This document shows, in pieces, positions 16,056 through 23,071 of a stretch of 64,000 nucleotides of DNA. Under the pieces are notes generated by a model. That model was not told the origin of the DNA. It did not search any database and saw only the letters and a list, made by a program, of their open reading frames with translations. Location of the stretch: assembly GCA_963807385.1 (NCBI GenBank), contig CAWEBQ010000002.1:1346114-1410113 (forward strand), in the 5' to 3' direction. Position 1 is the first letter of the stretch. The number at the start of each line of letters is the position of its first letter. Made by a program: the position numbers and the translations under genes. This DNA is from JBDTSW01 sp963807385 (lineage in GTDB: Bacteria; Actinomycetota; Thermoleophilia; Solirubrobacterales; 70-9).

Positions 16056-16771
16056 CAGGAGGTCTCCGAAGGAGGCGGCGCGGCGGCCGCTGCATCGGCG
16101 GATGTCGGGTCAGAACCCTGGGTGGCGGTGGGCTCGGGCGGCGCGGCGGGTGCGGCGTCTGCCCCCGCGGGGCCTGCTTCGGCGACGGCCTCGGGGGTGA
16201 CGGCATCGGCCTCGCCGTTGAGGGTCTCCGTGGCCTTGGGCTCCTTGTAGATCCCGAGGACCTCGTTGATGGAGAGGCCGCGAAGCTTTGCGACCTGCTC
16301 CGGACGGCGCAGCGTGGTGAGGCCGTTCATCGTGGCCTTGACGAGGTTGATCGGGTTCTGGGAGCCGATGCTCTTGGAGAGCACGTCGCGGATGCCGGCC
16401 AGCTCCAACACGGCGCGGACGCCGCCGCCGGCGATCACGCCGGTACCGGGGCTCGCCGGGCGCAGGACCACGTGGCCGGCGCCGAACCGGCCGATGTTGC
16501 GATGCGGGATCGTCTGCCCGTAGCGGGGCACGCGGACCAGGCTCTTGCGGGCGTTCTCGACGGCCTTCTGGATCGCGAGCGGGACCTCGCGGGCCTTGCC
16601 GTAGCCGATCCCCACGACCGACTCCTCGTCGCCCACGGCGACGAGCGCGGTGAACGAGAAGCGACGGCCGCCCTTGACGACCTTGGCGACGCGATTGATC
16701 TCGATCACGCGCTCCTGAAGGTCGAGCCCCTGGGGGCTGACGGTCTCGATGTCTATGTCGGTGGCTGGCAT
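16055..16771 (-). CDS. rpsE: 30S ribosomal protein S5 with a long Ala/Pro C-terminal tail
   Basis: Small-subunit body protein important for decoding accuracy. The dsRBD-like N-terminal part (LQERVIEINRVAKVVKGGRRFSFTALVAVGD) and the C-terminal domain (GGGVRAVLELAGIRDVLSKSIGSQNPINLVKATMNGL) are standard. After about residue 175 there is a tail of roughly 60 residues of Ala, Pro, Glu and Thr ending ...AAAPPPSETS. Part of the tail is encoded by a 70-bp segment that is about 89% identical to one in the rpsC tail. Length 238 compares with about 165-200 usually. Confidence 0.97.
   Translation of the reverse strand: MPATDIDIETVSPQGLDLQERVIEINRVAKVVKGGRRFSFTALVAVGDEESVVGIGYGKAREVPLAIQKAVENARKSLVRVPRYGQTIPHRNIGRFGAGHVVLRPASPGTGVIAGGGVRAVLELAGIRDVLSKSIGSQNPINLVKATMNGLTTLRRPEQVAKLRGLSINEVLGIYKEPKATETLNGEADAVTPEAVAEAGPAGADAAPAAPPEPTATQGSDPTSADAAAAAPPPSETS
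16101..16170. repeat. 70-bp segment shared with the rpsC tail
   Basis: Aligning this segment without gaps to 21369-21438 gives 62 matches in 70 positions by eye. It starts with a GATGT-CGGGTCAGAACCC block, a relative of the GGGGTCAGACCCC palindrome, and encodes GSDPTS within the S5 tail. Confidence 0.75.
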
Positions 16772-16804
16772 GGGTCGATCAAGGTAGCGGGTCGGTGGCC
16801 GGGT

Positions 16805-17158
16805 CTAGAAGGAGAGGCCGCCCTCCCTGGCGCCCTCGGCGAGCGCCTGGACTCGGCCGTGGTAGCGGTAGCCACCGCGATCGAAAACGCAGGTGGACAC
16901 GTCGGCGTCCTTCGCGCGGGAGGCGAGGAGCTCACCGGCCTTCTTCGCCTGCTCGGCGCCGGCGAGCTTCTTCAGCTCGGGCTCCACCCAGGAGACGGAC
17001 GCGACCGTGTGGCCCTTGTCGTCGTCGATCAGCTGCGCGAACACCCCACGGTTCGAACGGAAGACGGACAGGCGCGGGCGCTCGGCGCTGCCGCGCACAC
17101 GGGCGCGCACCCGGCGACGGCGGCGCAGGCGTTGCTGGGGCTTGGTCTTGACGCTCAT
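16805..17158 (-). CDS. rplR: 50S ribosomal protein L18
   Basis: 5S rRNA-binding protein of the central protuberance. The basic N-terminus RLRRRRRVRARVRGSAERPRLSVFRSNRGVFAQLIDD and the ending KALAEGAREGGLSF-type C-terminus are diagnostic. It has 117 residues and overlaps the rplF stop by 4 nt. A 33-nt gap separates it from rpsE. Confidence 0.97.
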   Translation of the reverse strand: MSVKTKPQQRLRRRRRVRARVRGSAERPRLSVFRSNRGVFAQLIDDDKGHTVASVSWVEPELKKLAGAEQAKKAGELLASRAKDADVSTCVFDRGGYRYHGRVQALAEGAREGGLSF

Positions 17159-17688
17159 GCGCGCTTACCGACCTTGCGGCGGACGTGCTCGCCCGCGTAG
17201 CGGATTCCCTTGCCCTTGTAGGGCTCGGGCGGGCGGACGCGCCGGATACGGGCCGCGGTCTCGCCGACGAGCTGCTTGTCGATCCCGCGAATGATGATCT
17301 GGGTGGGCTGGGGGACCTCGATCTCGATGCCGTCGGGGGCGGGGATCGTGACCGTGTGGGAGTAGCCGACGCTCAGCTCGAGCGACTTGCCCTGCAGGCG
17401 CGCCCTGTAGCCGACGCCCTGGATCTCGAGCTCCTTCGTAAAGCCGTTGGTGACGCCCTCGACCATGTTCGCGATGAGGCTGCGGGTGAGCCCGTGGAGC
17501 GCGCGATGGGGCGCCCGGTCGGTCGGTCGCGCGACCGTGAGGACCCCGTCGTCGACGGCCACGGCCATGTCCGTGCTGAGCTGCTGGCTGAGCTCGCCCT
17601 TCGGTCCGTTGACCTGCACGCGGCCGGGGGCGACATCGATGCTGACGCCCGCGGGGATCGCAACCGGCTTTTTCCCGATTCGGCTCAT
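17155..17688 (-). CDS. rplF: 50S ribosomal protein L6
   Basis: Binds 23S rRNA near the sarcin-ricin loop and the factor site. MSRIGKKPVAIPAGVSIDV, the mid-region GFTKELEIQGVGYRA and the C-terminal motif EPYKGKGIRYAGEHVRRKVGK are diagnostic. Length is 177 residues. It starts 3 nt after rpsH ends and overlaps rplR by 4 nt. Confidence 0.98.
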   Translation of the reverse strand: MSRIGKKPVAIPAGVSIDVAPGRVQVNGPKGELSQQLSTDMAVAVDDGVLTVARPTDRAPHRALHGLTRSLIANMVEGVTNGFTKELEIQGVGYRARLQGKSLELSVGYSHTVTIPAPDGIEIEVPQPTQIIIRGIDKQLVGETAARIRRVRPPEPYKGKGIRYAGEHVRRKVGKRA

Positions 17689-17691
17689 GCG

Positions 17692-18093
17692 CTACCAGAC
17701 GTGCGCGACGACCTCGCCGCCGACGCCCTTCTGTTTGGCCTCGTGCCCGGTCATAACGCCGGAGGAGGTGGAGACGATCGCGGTGCCCATCCCGCCCTGG
17801 ACGCGCGGGATCTCACCGCTGTTCACGTAGTGGCGGCGGCCCGGCCGGGAGACGCGGCGGAGCCCGGAGATGACCGGACGGCGGGCCTCCGTGTAGCGGA
17901 GGTCGACCTTGATCACCTCACCCGCAGCGGTGGGCTCGACGGTGAAGCCTGTGATGTAGCCCTGCTCGGTGAGGATGCGCGAGACCTCGCGCTTCAGGCG
18001 CGACGCGGGCACCTCGACCGAGTCGCGCTGGGCGGCGAGCCCGTTGCGCACGCGGGTCAGGTAGTCGGCGAGTGGATCGGTGACGACGCTCAT
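17692..18093 (-). CDS. rpsH: 30S ribosomal protein S8
   Basis: Primary 16S rRNA binder and, in many bacteria, repressor of spc mRNA. The N-terminal DPLADYLTRVRNGLAAQRDSVEVPASRLK and the C-terminal STSSGVMTGHEAKQKGVGGEVVAHVW are diagnostic. Length is 133 residues. rpsN lies 10 nt upstream. Confidence 0.98.
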   Translation of the reverse strand: MSVVTDPLADYLTRVRNGLAAQRDSVEVPASRLKREVSRILTEQGYITGFTVEPTAAGEVIKVDLRYTEARRPVISGLRRVSRPGRRHYVNSGEIPRVQGGMGTAIVSTSSGVMTGHEAKQKGVGGEVVAHVW

Positions 18094-18103
18094 GCTGGAT
18101 TAC

Positions 18104-18289
18104 CTACCAGGACGACTTCGTAAGTCCGGGGATGTAGCCGTTGTGCGCGGCGTCGCGCAGGCACAGCCGGCAGAGGCCGAACTTCCGGTAGTAGGCACGC
18201 GGTCGTCCACACCGCCGGCAGCGGTTGTGGGCTCTGGTCTTGTACTTGGGCTTTCTGCCCTGTTTCGCGATCTTGGATGTCTTCGCCAT
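18104..18289 (-). CDS. rpsN: 30S ribosomal protein S14, zinc-binding (type Z)
   Basis: Small-subunit head protein, 61 residues, with two CX2C pairs (CRRC and CRLC) that coordinate zinc. MAKTSKIAKQGRKPKYKTRAHNRC and the ending DAAHNGYIPGLTKSSW are typical of the short actinobacterial type-Z form. It lies between rplE and rpsH, the standard position. Confidence 0.97.
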   Translation of the reverse strand: MAKTSKIAKQGRKPKYKTRAHNRCRRCGRPRAYYRKFGLCRLCLRDAAHNGYIPGLTKSSW

Positions 18290-18298
18290 CTCGGCTTG

Positions 18299-19114
18299 CT
18301 ACTCACTCTCTTCGCTTGAGTCTGAATCCGCGTCGGCGCCCTCGGCGGCGTCGCCGCCCTCGCCATCGCCTTCCTCGCCCTCCTCGGGCTTCTCCGGCTT
18401 GGCGTAGGCGTCGGGGTTCTCGGCCTTGAGCTGCTCGAGCGCCGCTGCCTCGGCTTCGGCCCGGAGGCGGGCCTCCTCATGGCGCCGCTCCTCCTCCTCG
18501 GCGGCCGCGGTGTCCACGGCCCCGGGCCTGCCCTCCTCAGAGAATGGCATGCCCAGCCCGAGAAGTAGCTCGAAGGCCTCCTCGTCGCTCTTGGCGGTCG
18601 TGGCGATGGTCACGTCCAAACCGCGGACCTCGTCGATCGAGTCGTAGTCGATCTCGGGGAAGATCAGCTGCTCGCGGACGCCCATCGAGAAGTTCCCGCG
18701 GCCGTCGAACGAGCGCGGGTTGAGGCCGCGGAAGTCGCGGATGCGCGGGATCGAGATCGTGATCAGCCGGTCGAGGAACTCCCACATGCGGGCGCTCCGT
18801 AGCGTCACGGCGACCCCGACGGGCATGCCCTCGCGGAGCTTGAAGTTGGCGATCGACTTCTTCGCGCGGCGGACGTTCGGCCGCTGTCCGGCGATCGTCG
18901 CGAGCTGCTCGGTCGCCGCCTCCAGGAGCGGGGTCGAGGTCTTCGCCTCGCCTATGCCCATGTTCAGCCCCACCTTGACCAGACGGGGGACCTCCATGGG
19001 GTTGGCGTAGCCGAAGCGCTTGGTCAGCGCCGGGACGACGTCGGCGGTGTACTTCTCGCGCAGCCGGGGCGGCGGCGCGGCCTGCTGGCTCTCTGGCACG
19101 GTCGCGGACTCCAT
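18299..19114 (-). CDS. rplE: 50S ribosomal protein L5 with an acidic C-terminal extension
   Basis: 5S rRNA-binding protein contacting P-site tRNA. The core includes LREKYTADVVPALTKRFGYANPMEVPRLVK, RRAKKSIANFKLREGMPVGVAVTLR, FLDRLITISIPRIRDFRGL and the ending FELLLGLGMPF. Roughly 80 residues follow: a charged helix (EEEERRHEEARLRAEAEAAA) and then an acidic Gly/Glu/Asp/Ser tail ending DSSEESE. Total 271 residues against about 180 normally. It is in the usual place between rplX and rpsN. Confidence 0.97.
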   Translation of the reverse strand: MESATVPESQQAAPPPRLREKYTADVVPALTKRFGYANPMEVPRLVKVGLNMGIGEAKTSTPLLEAATEQLATIAGQRPNVRRAKKSIANFKLREGMPVGVAVTLRSARMWEFLDRLITISIPRIRDFRGLNPRSFDGRGNFSMGVREQLIFPEIDYDSIDEVRGLDVTIATTAKSDEEAFELLLGLGMPFSEEGRPGAVDTAAAEEEERRHEEARLRAEAEAAALEQLKAENPDAYAKPEKPEEGEEGDGEGGDAAEGADADSDSSEESE

Positions 19115-19116
19115 CG

Positions 19117-19455
19117 CTAGTCCAGGGCCTTTCCGGTGCGCTTCGAGAAGCGCTCGCGCTTGCCGGAGTCGTTCAGGCGGACGCCCACCTTGGTCGGCTT
19201 GTTGTCGGAGGGGTCGACCAGCATCACGTTGGAGACGTCCACCGGACTCTCCTTCTCGATGATGCCGCCGGCCTCGCCGCCGCGCTGGGTGTCCTTGACC
19301 GAGCGGGGGCGCTGGTTGCGCTTGACCATGTTTAGGCCCTCGACGAACAGCCGGTGACGACCCGGCTCCGTGCGGATCACCTTGCCCGTCTTGCCCCGGT
19401 CCTTGCCCGCTGTGATCAGCACCTGATCATCGCGGCGGATTCGCATCGAGGCCAT
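19117..19455 (-). CDS. rplX: 50S ribosomal protein L24
   Basis: Assembly initiator for the large subunit with a KOW motif (DQVLITAGKDRGKTGKVIRTEPGRHRLFVEGLNMVKRNQRP). The C-terminal SNVMLVDPSDNKPTKVGVR is typical. Length is 112 residues. It lies 2 nt from both rplE and rplN, so all are cotranslated. Confidence 0.97.
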   Translation of the reverse strand: MASMRIRRDDQVLITAGKDRGKTGKVIRTEPGRHRLFVEGLNMVKRNQRPRSVKDTQRGGEAGGIIEKESPVDVSNVMLVDPSDNKPTKVGVRLNDSGKRERFSKRTGKALD

Positions 19456-19457
19456 GA

Positions 19458-19826
19458 CTAGAGGACCTCCGGGGCGAGCGAGATGATGCGCATGAAGTTG
19501 CGGTCGCGAAGCTCGCGCGCGACGGGGCCGAAGATGCGGGTGCCGCGGGGCGCGCCCTGCGGATCGATCAGCACCGCGGCGTTCTCGTCGAAGGCGATAT
19601 AGGTGCCGTCCGGGCGGCCGAGCTGCTTGCGGGTGCGGACGACGACGGCCTCGACGACCTCGCCCTTGCGCACTCCGCCGTGCGGGGTCGCCTGCTTCAC
19701 CGTCGCGGTGATCACGTCGCCGACGCCGGCGTAGCGGCGGTGCGACCCGCCCTTGACGCGGATGCAGAGGATCTCGCGGGCGCCCGAGTTGTCGGCGACG
19801 CGAAGGCGTGTCTCCTGCTGGACCAA
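19458..19826 (-). CDS. rplN: 50S ribosomal protein L14
   Basis: Subunit-interface protein, 122 residues. MVQQETRLRVADNSGAREILCIRVKGGSHRRYAGVGDVI and the C-terminal ARELRDRNFMRIISLAPEVL are diagnostic. It follows rpsQ with no intergenic nucleotides, so the S17 stop directly precedes the L14 start. Confidence 0.98.
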   Translation of the reverse strand: MVQQETRLRVADNSGAREILCIRVKGGSHRRYAGVGDVITATVKQATPHGGVRKGEVVEAVVVRTRKQLGRPDGTYIAFDENAAVLIDPQGAPRGTRIFGPVARELRDRNFMRIISLAPEVL

Positions 19827-20537
19827 CTATCTCGCCCTCTCGACCACTTCGACCAGGCGCCAGCGCTTGGTGCGCGAGAGCGGGCGCGTCTCGACCACGC
19901 GGACGGTGTCGCCCTCGCTGGCGTCGTTCTGCGCGTCGTGCGCGTGCAGGGTGGCGCTGCGGCGGACGACCTTCTCGTACTGCGGGTGGCGTCGCGCGAC
20001 GTCGATGCGCACCGTGATCGTCTTGTCGGCCTTCGCCGAGACAACGCGCCCCTGGCGGACCTTCTTCGCCCCGGGCTCATGCTCGGCCGGCGGCGTACCC
20101 TGGCCGGGCTCGCCCTCGGACTGGCGCTGGCTCGCGCGGTAGCGGCGGCGGTTGGCCGCGGCCTTCTTGCGCTCCTCCGCGCGCTCGGCGATCCGCTCCT
20201 CGGTGCTGCGCGGGGCCTTGGCCTCGCCGGCGTGCTTGGAGCGCTCGAGCTTGCGAAGCGCCTTCTGGGTGAGCGGGGGCTCGGTGTCCTCCGCGGATGT
20301 GGGGTCAGACCCCTTCTCGGCAGCCGGTTCAGGCGCAGCCTCGGGCTCTGACCCCGCGTCCGGTGCATCGGCGTCCTCCTCGGCCGCAGGCTCCTCGGCC
20401 GCGGGCTCCTCGGCGGGTGCCTCCTCGGCCGTGGGCTCCTCGGCGGGTGCCTCCTCGGCAGGGGCATCTGCCGCGGCGTCGTCGCCCGCGGGCGCCACTT
20501 CGTCTTCGGTCTCTTCGTTTTTCTCGTCGTCTGCCAT
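19827..20537 (-). CDS. rpsQ: 30S ribosomal protein S17 with a ~150-residue acidic N-terminal extension
   Basis: The last ~85 residues are a normal S17 (RQGRVVSAKADKTITVRIDVARRHPQYEKVVRR...VRVVETRPLSRTKRWRLVEVVERA). In front lies an extension of about 150 residues: an acidic stretch of EEAPAEEP-type repeats, a GSDPTSAEDTEPP segment, and then a basic helix (STEERIAERAEERKKAAANRRRYRASQ). The whole frame is open from the ATG at 20537, which overlaps the rpmC stop by 1 nt (ATGA). This coupling supports the long form over an internal start. 236 residues compares with about 85-90 usually. Confidence 0.9.
   Translation of the reverse strand: MADDEKNEETEDEVAPAGDDAAADAPAEEAPAEEPTAEEAPAEEPAAEEPAAEEDADAPDAGSEPEAAPEPAAEKGSDPTSAEDTEPPLTQKALRKLERSKHAGEAKAPRSTEERIAERAEERKKAAANRRRYRASQRQSEGEPGQGTPPAEHEPGAKKVRQGRVVSAKADKTITVRIDVARRHPQYEKVVRRSATLHAHDAQNDASEGDTVRVVETRPLSRTKRWRLVEVVERAR
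20295..20313. repeat. GGGGTCAGACCCC-type palindromic element inside rpsQ
   Basis: GGATGTGGGGTCAGACCCC sits in the coding extension of S17 and encodes GSDPTS on the minus strand. Close relatives occur at 16101 (rpsE) and 21369 (rpsC). A related GGTCTGACCCC lies between fadD and the patatin gene near 3016. The core GGGGTC-a-GACCCC is an inverted repeat. Confidence 0.6.
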
Positions 20538-20749
20538 CAGCTTGCGAGCTCCTTGCTCAAATCGATCCCCCGCTCCTTCGCGATCGTGCGCAGGCGGGCG
20601 AGTGCGCGACGGGACGCGCTCAGGCCTGCCGTGTTCTCCAGCTCGCCGGTCGCGTGGCGGAAGCGCAGGTTGAACTGCTCCTCGCGCGCGTCCTTGACGG
20701 CCTGCACGAGATCCGGATCCGAGAGCGCATGGGCGTCGGCGGCCTTCAT
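20537..20749 (-). CDS. rpmC: 50S ribosomal protein L29
   Basis: Exit-tunnel protein and part of the SRP/trigger-factor docking site. MKAADAHALSDPDLVQAVKDAREEQFNLRFRHATGELENTAGL is the typical two-helix L29, 70 residues. A 160-nt gap separates it from rplP, unusual in this tightly packed run; the gap holds repeat copy B. Confidence 0.96.
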   Translation of the reverse strand: MKAADAHALSDPDLVQAVKDAREEQFNLRFRHATGELENTAGLSASRRALARLRTIAKERGIDLSKELAS

Positions 20750-20787
20750 CCGCGGTCGTGCCTCCCTTCACGGCAGTGCGACGCAGC

Positions 20788-20880
20788 CGGCGAAAACCGA
20801 GGCGGGGAAGGACGCAGTGAGCGTGGCGTGCCCACTGGGCACGCGAGCGAGCGAGGACGCCGCCCGGCGAGGGTTTGCAG
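20788..20880 (-). repeat. Structured repeat, copy B (full form)
   Basis: From outside in: CGGCGAAAACCGAG (20788-20801) and GGTTTGCAG (20872-20880) as outer blocks; GGACGCAGTGAGCGTGG and GCGAGCGAGCGAGGACGCC as inner arms; and a perfect 8-bp hairpin GCGTGCCC-act-GGGCACGC at 20826-20844. The inner part matches copy A and the outer part matches copy C. It fills most of the rplP-rpmC gap inside the operon. Confidence 0.65.
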
Positions 20881-20909
20881 GCGGGTGCGGCGTGCTGTCG
20901 TGGGGGGAG

Positions 20910-21326
20910 TCACGACGCCTCCTCGCGGCTTACGACCTTCGTCTTGATCGGAAGCTTGTGGCCGGCGAGGGTCATGGCCTCCTTGGCCAGCTCCCGGTCG
21001 ACGCCCGCGAGCTCGAACAGGACGCGGCCCGGCTTGATCACCGCGACCCAGCCCTCGGGGTTGCCCTTACCGGAGCCCATCCGGGTCTCGGCCGGCTTCT
21101 TCGTGTAGGGCTTGTCGGGGAAGATGTTGATCCAGACCTTGCCGCCGCGCTTGATCTTGCGCGTCATCGCCACACGCGCGGCCTCGATCTGGCGGTTGGT
21201 GACCCAGCCGCGCTCCATGGCCTTCAGCCCGTACTCGCCGAACGCGACCTGGCTGCCGCCCTTGGCGTTGCCGCGCCGGCGGCCACGCATCTGCTTGCGG
21301 TATTTGACGCGCTTCGGCATCAGCAT
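20910..21326 (-). CDS. rplP: 50S ribosomal protein L16
   Basis: Positions A-site tRNA. MLMPKRVKYRKQMRGRRRGNAKGG is the classic start, so the ATG at 21326 is chosen over the MPKR start at 21320. The core MTRKIKRGGKVWINIFPDKPYTKKPAETRMGSGKGNPEGWVAVI is diagnostic. Length is 138 residues. ATGA overlap with the rpsC stop couples the two. Confidence 0.98.
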   Translation of the reverse strand: MLMPKRVKYRKQMRGRRRGNAKGGSQVAFGEYGLKAMERGWVTNRQIEAARVAMTRKIKRGGKVWINIFPDKPYTKKPAETRMGSGKGNPEGWVAVIKPGRVLFELAGVDRELAKEAMTLAGHKLPIKTKVVSREEAS

Positions 21327-22348
21327 CAGGCATCACCACCATCGGCTGGAGGAGTGTCGGCGGCGGGAGATGTGGGGTCAGGCCCCTGGGTGGTGCTGGG
21401 CTCGGGCGGCGCCGCGGGTGCGGCGTCTGACGCCGCGGGTGCCACCTCTGCCGCGGGTGCCTCGGCCGCGGGCGCGGGCGCGGTGGGCGCCGCGGGCGCA
21501 GCGGGGGCGGGCTCGGCGGGCTTCGAGGGCTTGGCGGGCGGCTTGGGAGCGGCGGGCCTGGCCGCGCCACCCTGGGGGCGGCCACCACTCTGGGGCCGAC
21601 CTCCACCCTGCGGGCGACCTCCGCCAGGGCGACCTCCGCCAGGGCGATCGCCGCCGCGCTTGCGCCGGCCCGGGCGCGGACCGATCGCGTCCTCGTCGTC
21701 GTCCTGGGCGGTGCGGAAGCCCTCCGGCATGACCTCGCCGTTGTTGATCCAGCACTTCACGCCGATGCGGCCGGTGGTGGTACGAGCCTCGGTAAAGCCG
21801 TAGTCGATGTCCGCGCGCAGGGTGTGCAGCGGCACTCTGCCGTCGGAGTAGCCCTCGGTGCGGGCCATCTCCGCGCCGCCGAGGCGGCCGGAGACCTGCA
21901 CCTTCACCCCTTGGGCGCCGGAGCGCATGGCGGATGTCAGCGCGCGCTTCATGGCGCGGCGGAAGGCGACGCGGTTCTGCAGCTGCTCGGCGATCGACTG
22001 GGCCACGAGCTTGGCGTCGAGCTCCGGGCGCTTGATCTCCTTGATGTTCACCTTGACCGGCTTGCCGGTGATCTTGTGGAGGTCGCGGCGCAGCGCGTCG
22101 ACCTCGGAGCCGGACTTGCCGATCACGATGCCCGGGCGGGCCGTGTGGATGTCGACCTCGATCTCGCCGCGCTGCTTCGTGATCTTGATGTCCGAGAGGC
22201 CGGCGTGGGCCAGCTTGGTCTCGATGTGATCGCGGATCGCCAGGTCCTCGAGCAGGTAGTCGGCGAAGTCGCGCTCGTTGAACCAGGTCGCCTTCCAGTC
22301 ATGGATGTAGCCGACGCGGAAGCCCTCGGGGTGGATCTTCTGTCCCAT
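21326..22348 (-). CDS. rpsC: 30S ribosomal protein S3 with a long Gly/Pro/Ala C-terminal tail
   Basis: mRNA-entry-site protein with helicase-like function. The start MGQKIHPEGFRVGYIHDWKATWF (ATG 22348) is canonical; an in-frame ATG three codons upstream is less likely. The KH domain (TARPGIVIGKSGSEVDALRRDLHKITG) and C-terminal domain (LHTLRADIDYGFTEARTTTGRIGVKCWIN) are intact. About 120 extra residues follow: a basic Gly/Arg/Pro/Gln-rich segment with GGGRPQ-type repeats, then an Ala/Pro tail containing GPDPTS. Total is 340 residues against about 210-230 normally. Confidence 0.97.
   Translation of the reverse strand: MGQKIHPEGFRVGYIHDWKATWFNERDFADYLLEDLAIRDHIETKLAHAGLSDIKITKQRGEIEVDIHTARPGIVIGKSGSEVDALRRDLHKITGKPVKVNIKEIKRPELDAKLVAQSIAEQLQNRVAFRRAMKRALTSAMRSGAQGVKVQVSGRLGGAEMARTEGYSDGRVPLHTLRADIDYGFTEARTTTGRIGVKCWINNGEVMPEGFRTAQDDDEDAIGPRPGRRKRGGDRPGGGRPGGGRPQGGGRPQSGGRPQGGAARPAAPKPPAKPSKPAEPAPAAPAAPTAPAPAAEAPAAEVAPAASDAAPAAPPEPSTTQGPDPTSPAADTPPADGGDA
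21369..21438. repeat. 70-bp segment shared with the rpsE tail
   Basis: Partner of 16101-16170 (62 of 70 positions identical by eye, no gaps). It begins GATGTGGGGTCAGGCCCC, a variant of the palindromic element also found in rpsQ. It encodes part of the Ala/Pro tail of S3 in the same reading frame as in S5. Confidence 0.75.
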
Positions 22349-22409
22349 TACGAACACTCCCTTGACAGGGCGTCAAATCTCGTTTCGCGCCTGATGTCGC
22401 TCATCCGAA

Positions 22410-22790
22410 TCACTCGTCCTCGCTCGGCGTCAGGACGACGCTCATGTGGCAGGTCTTCTTCTCGATCCGGGTCGCACGGCCGCGGGCGCGGGCGCGCCAG
22501 CGCTTGAGCGTCGGGCCCTCGTCGATGTAGATCTCGGCGATCTGCAGGTCCTCCGCGATCAGCTCGTGGTTGTTCTCCGCGTTCGCCGCGGCGGAATCGA
22601 CCAGCTTCAGCAGGTCGCCCGCGGCGCCTCGCGTGGAGAACTTGAGCAGGGTCTGCGCCTCGGTCACATCCATCCCGCGGATCTGATCGGCGATGAGTCG
22701 GGCCTTGCGGGGGGCGACCCGCACGAAGCGGGCCTTCGCGCGCACGGCCGGCGCCTGCGGCTCGGTCTTGGTGTCGGTCGCCGTGGCCAT
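22410..22790 (-). CDS. rplV: 50S ribosomal protein L22
   Basis: Tunnel-lining protein with a long beta hairpin near the macrolide site. KARFVRVAPRKARLIADQIRGMDVTEAQTLLKFSTRGAA, the ENNHEL region and the C-terminal KRWRARARGRATRIEKKTCHMSVVL are diagnostic. 126 residues. It overlaps rpsS by 1 nt and lies 61 nt before rpsC. Confidence 0.97.
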   Translation of the reverse strand: MATATDTKTEPQAPAVRAKARFVRVAPRKARLIADQIRGMDVTEAQTLLKFSTRGAAGDLLKLVDSAAANAENNHELIAEDLQIAEIYIDEGPTLKRWRARARGRATRIEKKTCHMSVVLTPSEDE

Positions 22791-23071
22791 CAGCGCGACT
22801 CGGCCTTGCTCCCGCTGCCGGAGTGCGAGCGGAACGTGCGGGTGGGGGCGAACTCGCCGAGCTTGTGGCCGACCATCGACTCGGAGACGAAGACCGGCAC
22901 GTGCTTGCGGCCGTCGTGGACGGCGATCGTGTGACCGACCATCTCGGGGAAGATCGTGGAGGTGCGCGACCAGGTCTTCACCATCTGCTTGTCGCCGGAC
23001 TCGTTCATCTGGCCGATGCGCTTCATCAGCCGCTCCTCGACGAACGGGCCCTTCTTGGTAGAGCGTCCCAT
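22790..23071 (-). CDS. rpsS: 30S ribosomal protein S19
   Basis: Head protein forming a complex with S13. MGRSTKKGPFVEERLMKRI, TWSRTSTIFPEMVGHTIAVHDGRKHVPV and GEFAPTRTFRSHSG are diagnostic. 93 residues, normal length. It overlaps rplB and rplV by 1 nt each. Confidence 0.98.
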   Translation of the reverse strand: MGRSTKKGPFVEERLMKRIGQMNESGDKQMVKTWSRTSTIFPEMVGHTIAVHDGRKHVPVFVSESMVGHKLGEFAPTRTFRSHSGSGSKAESR

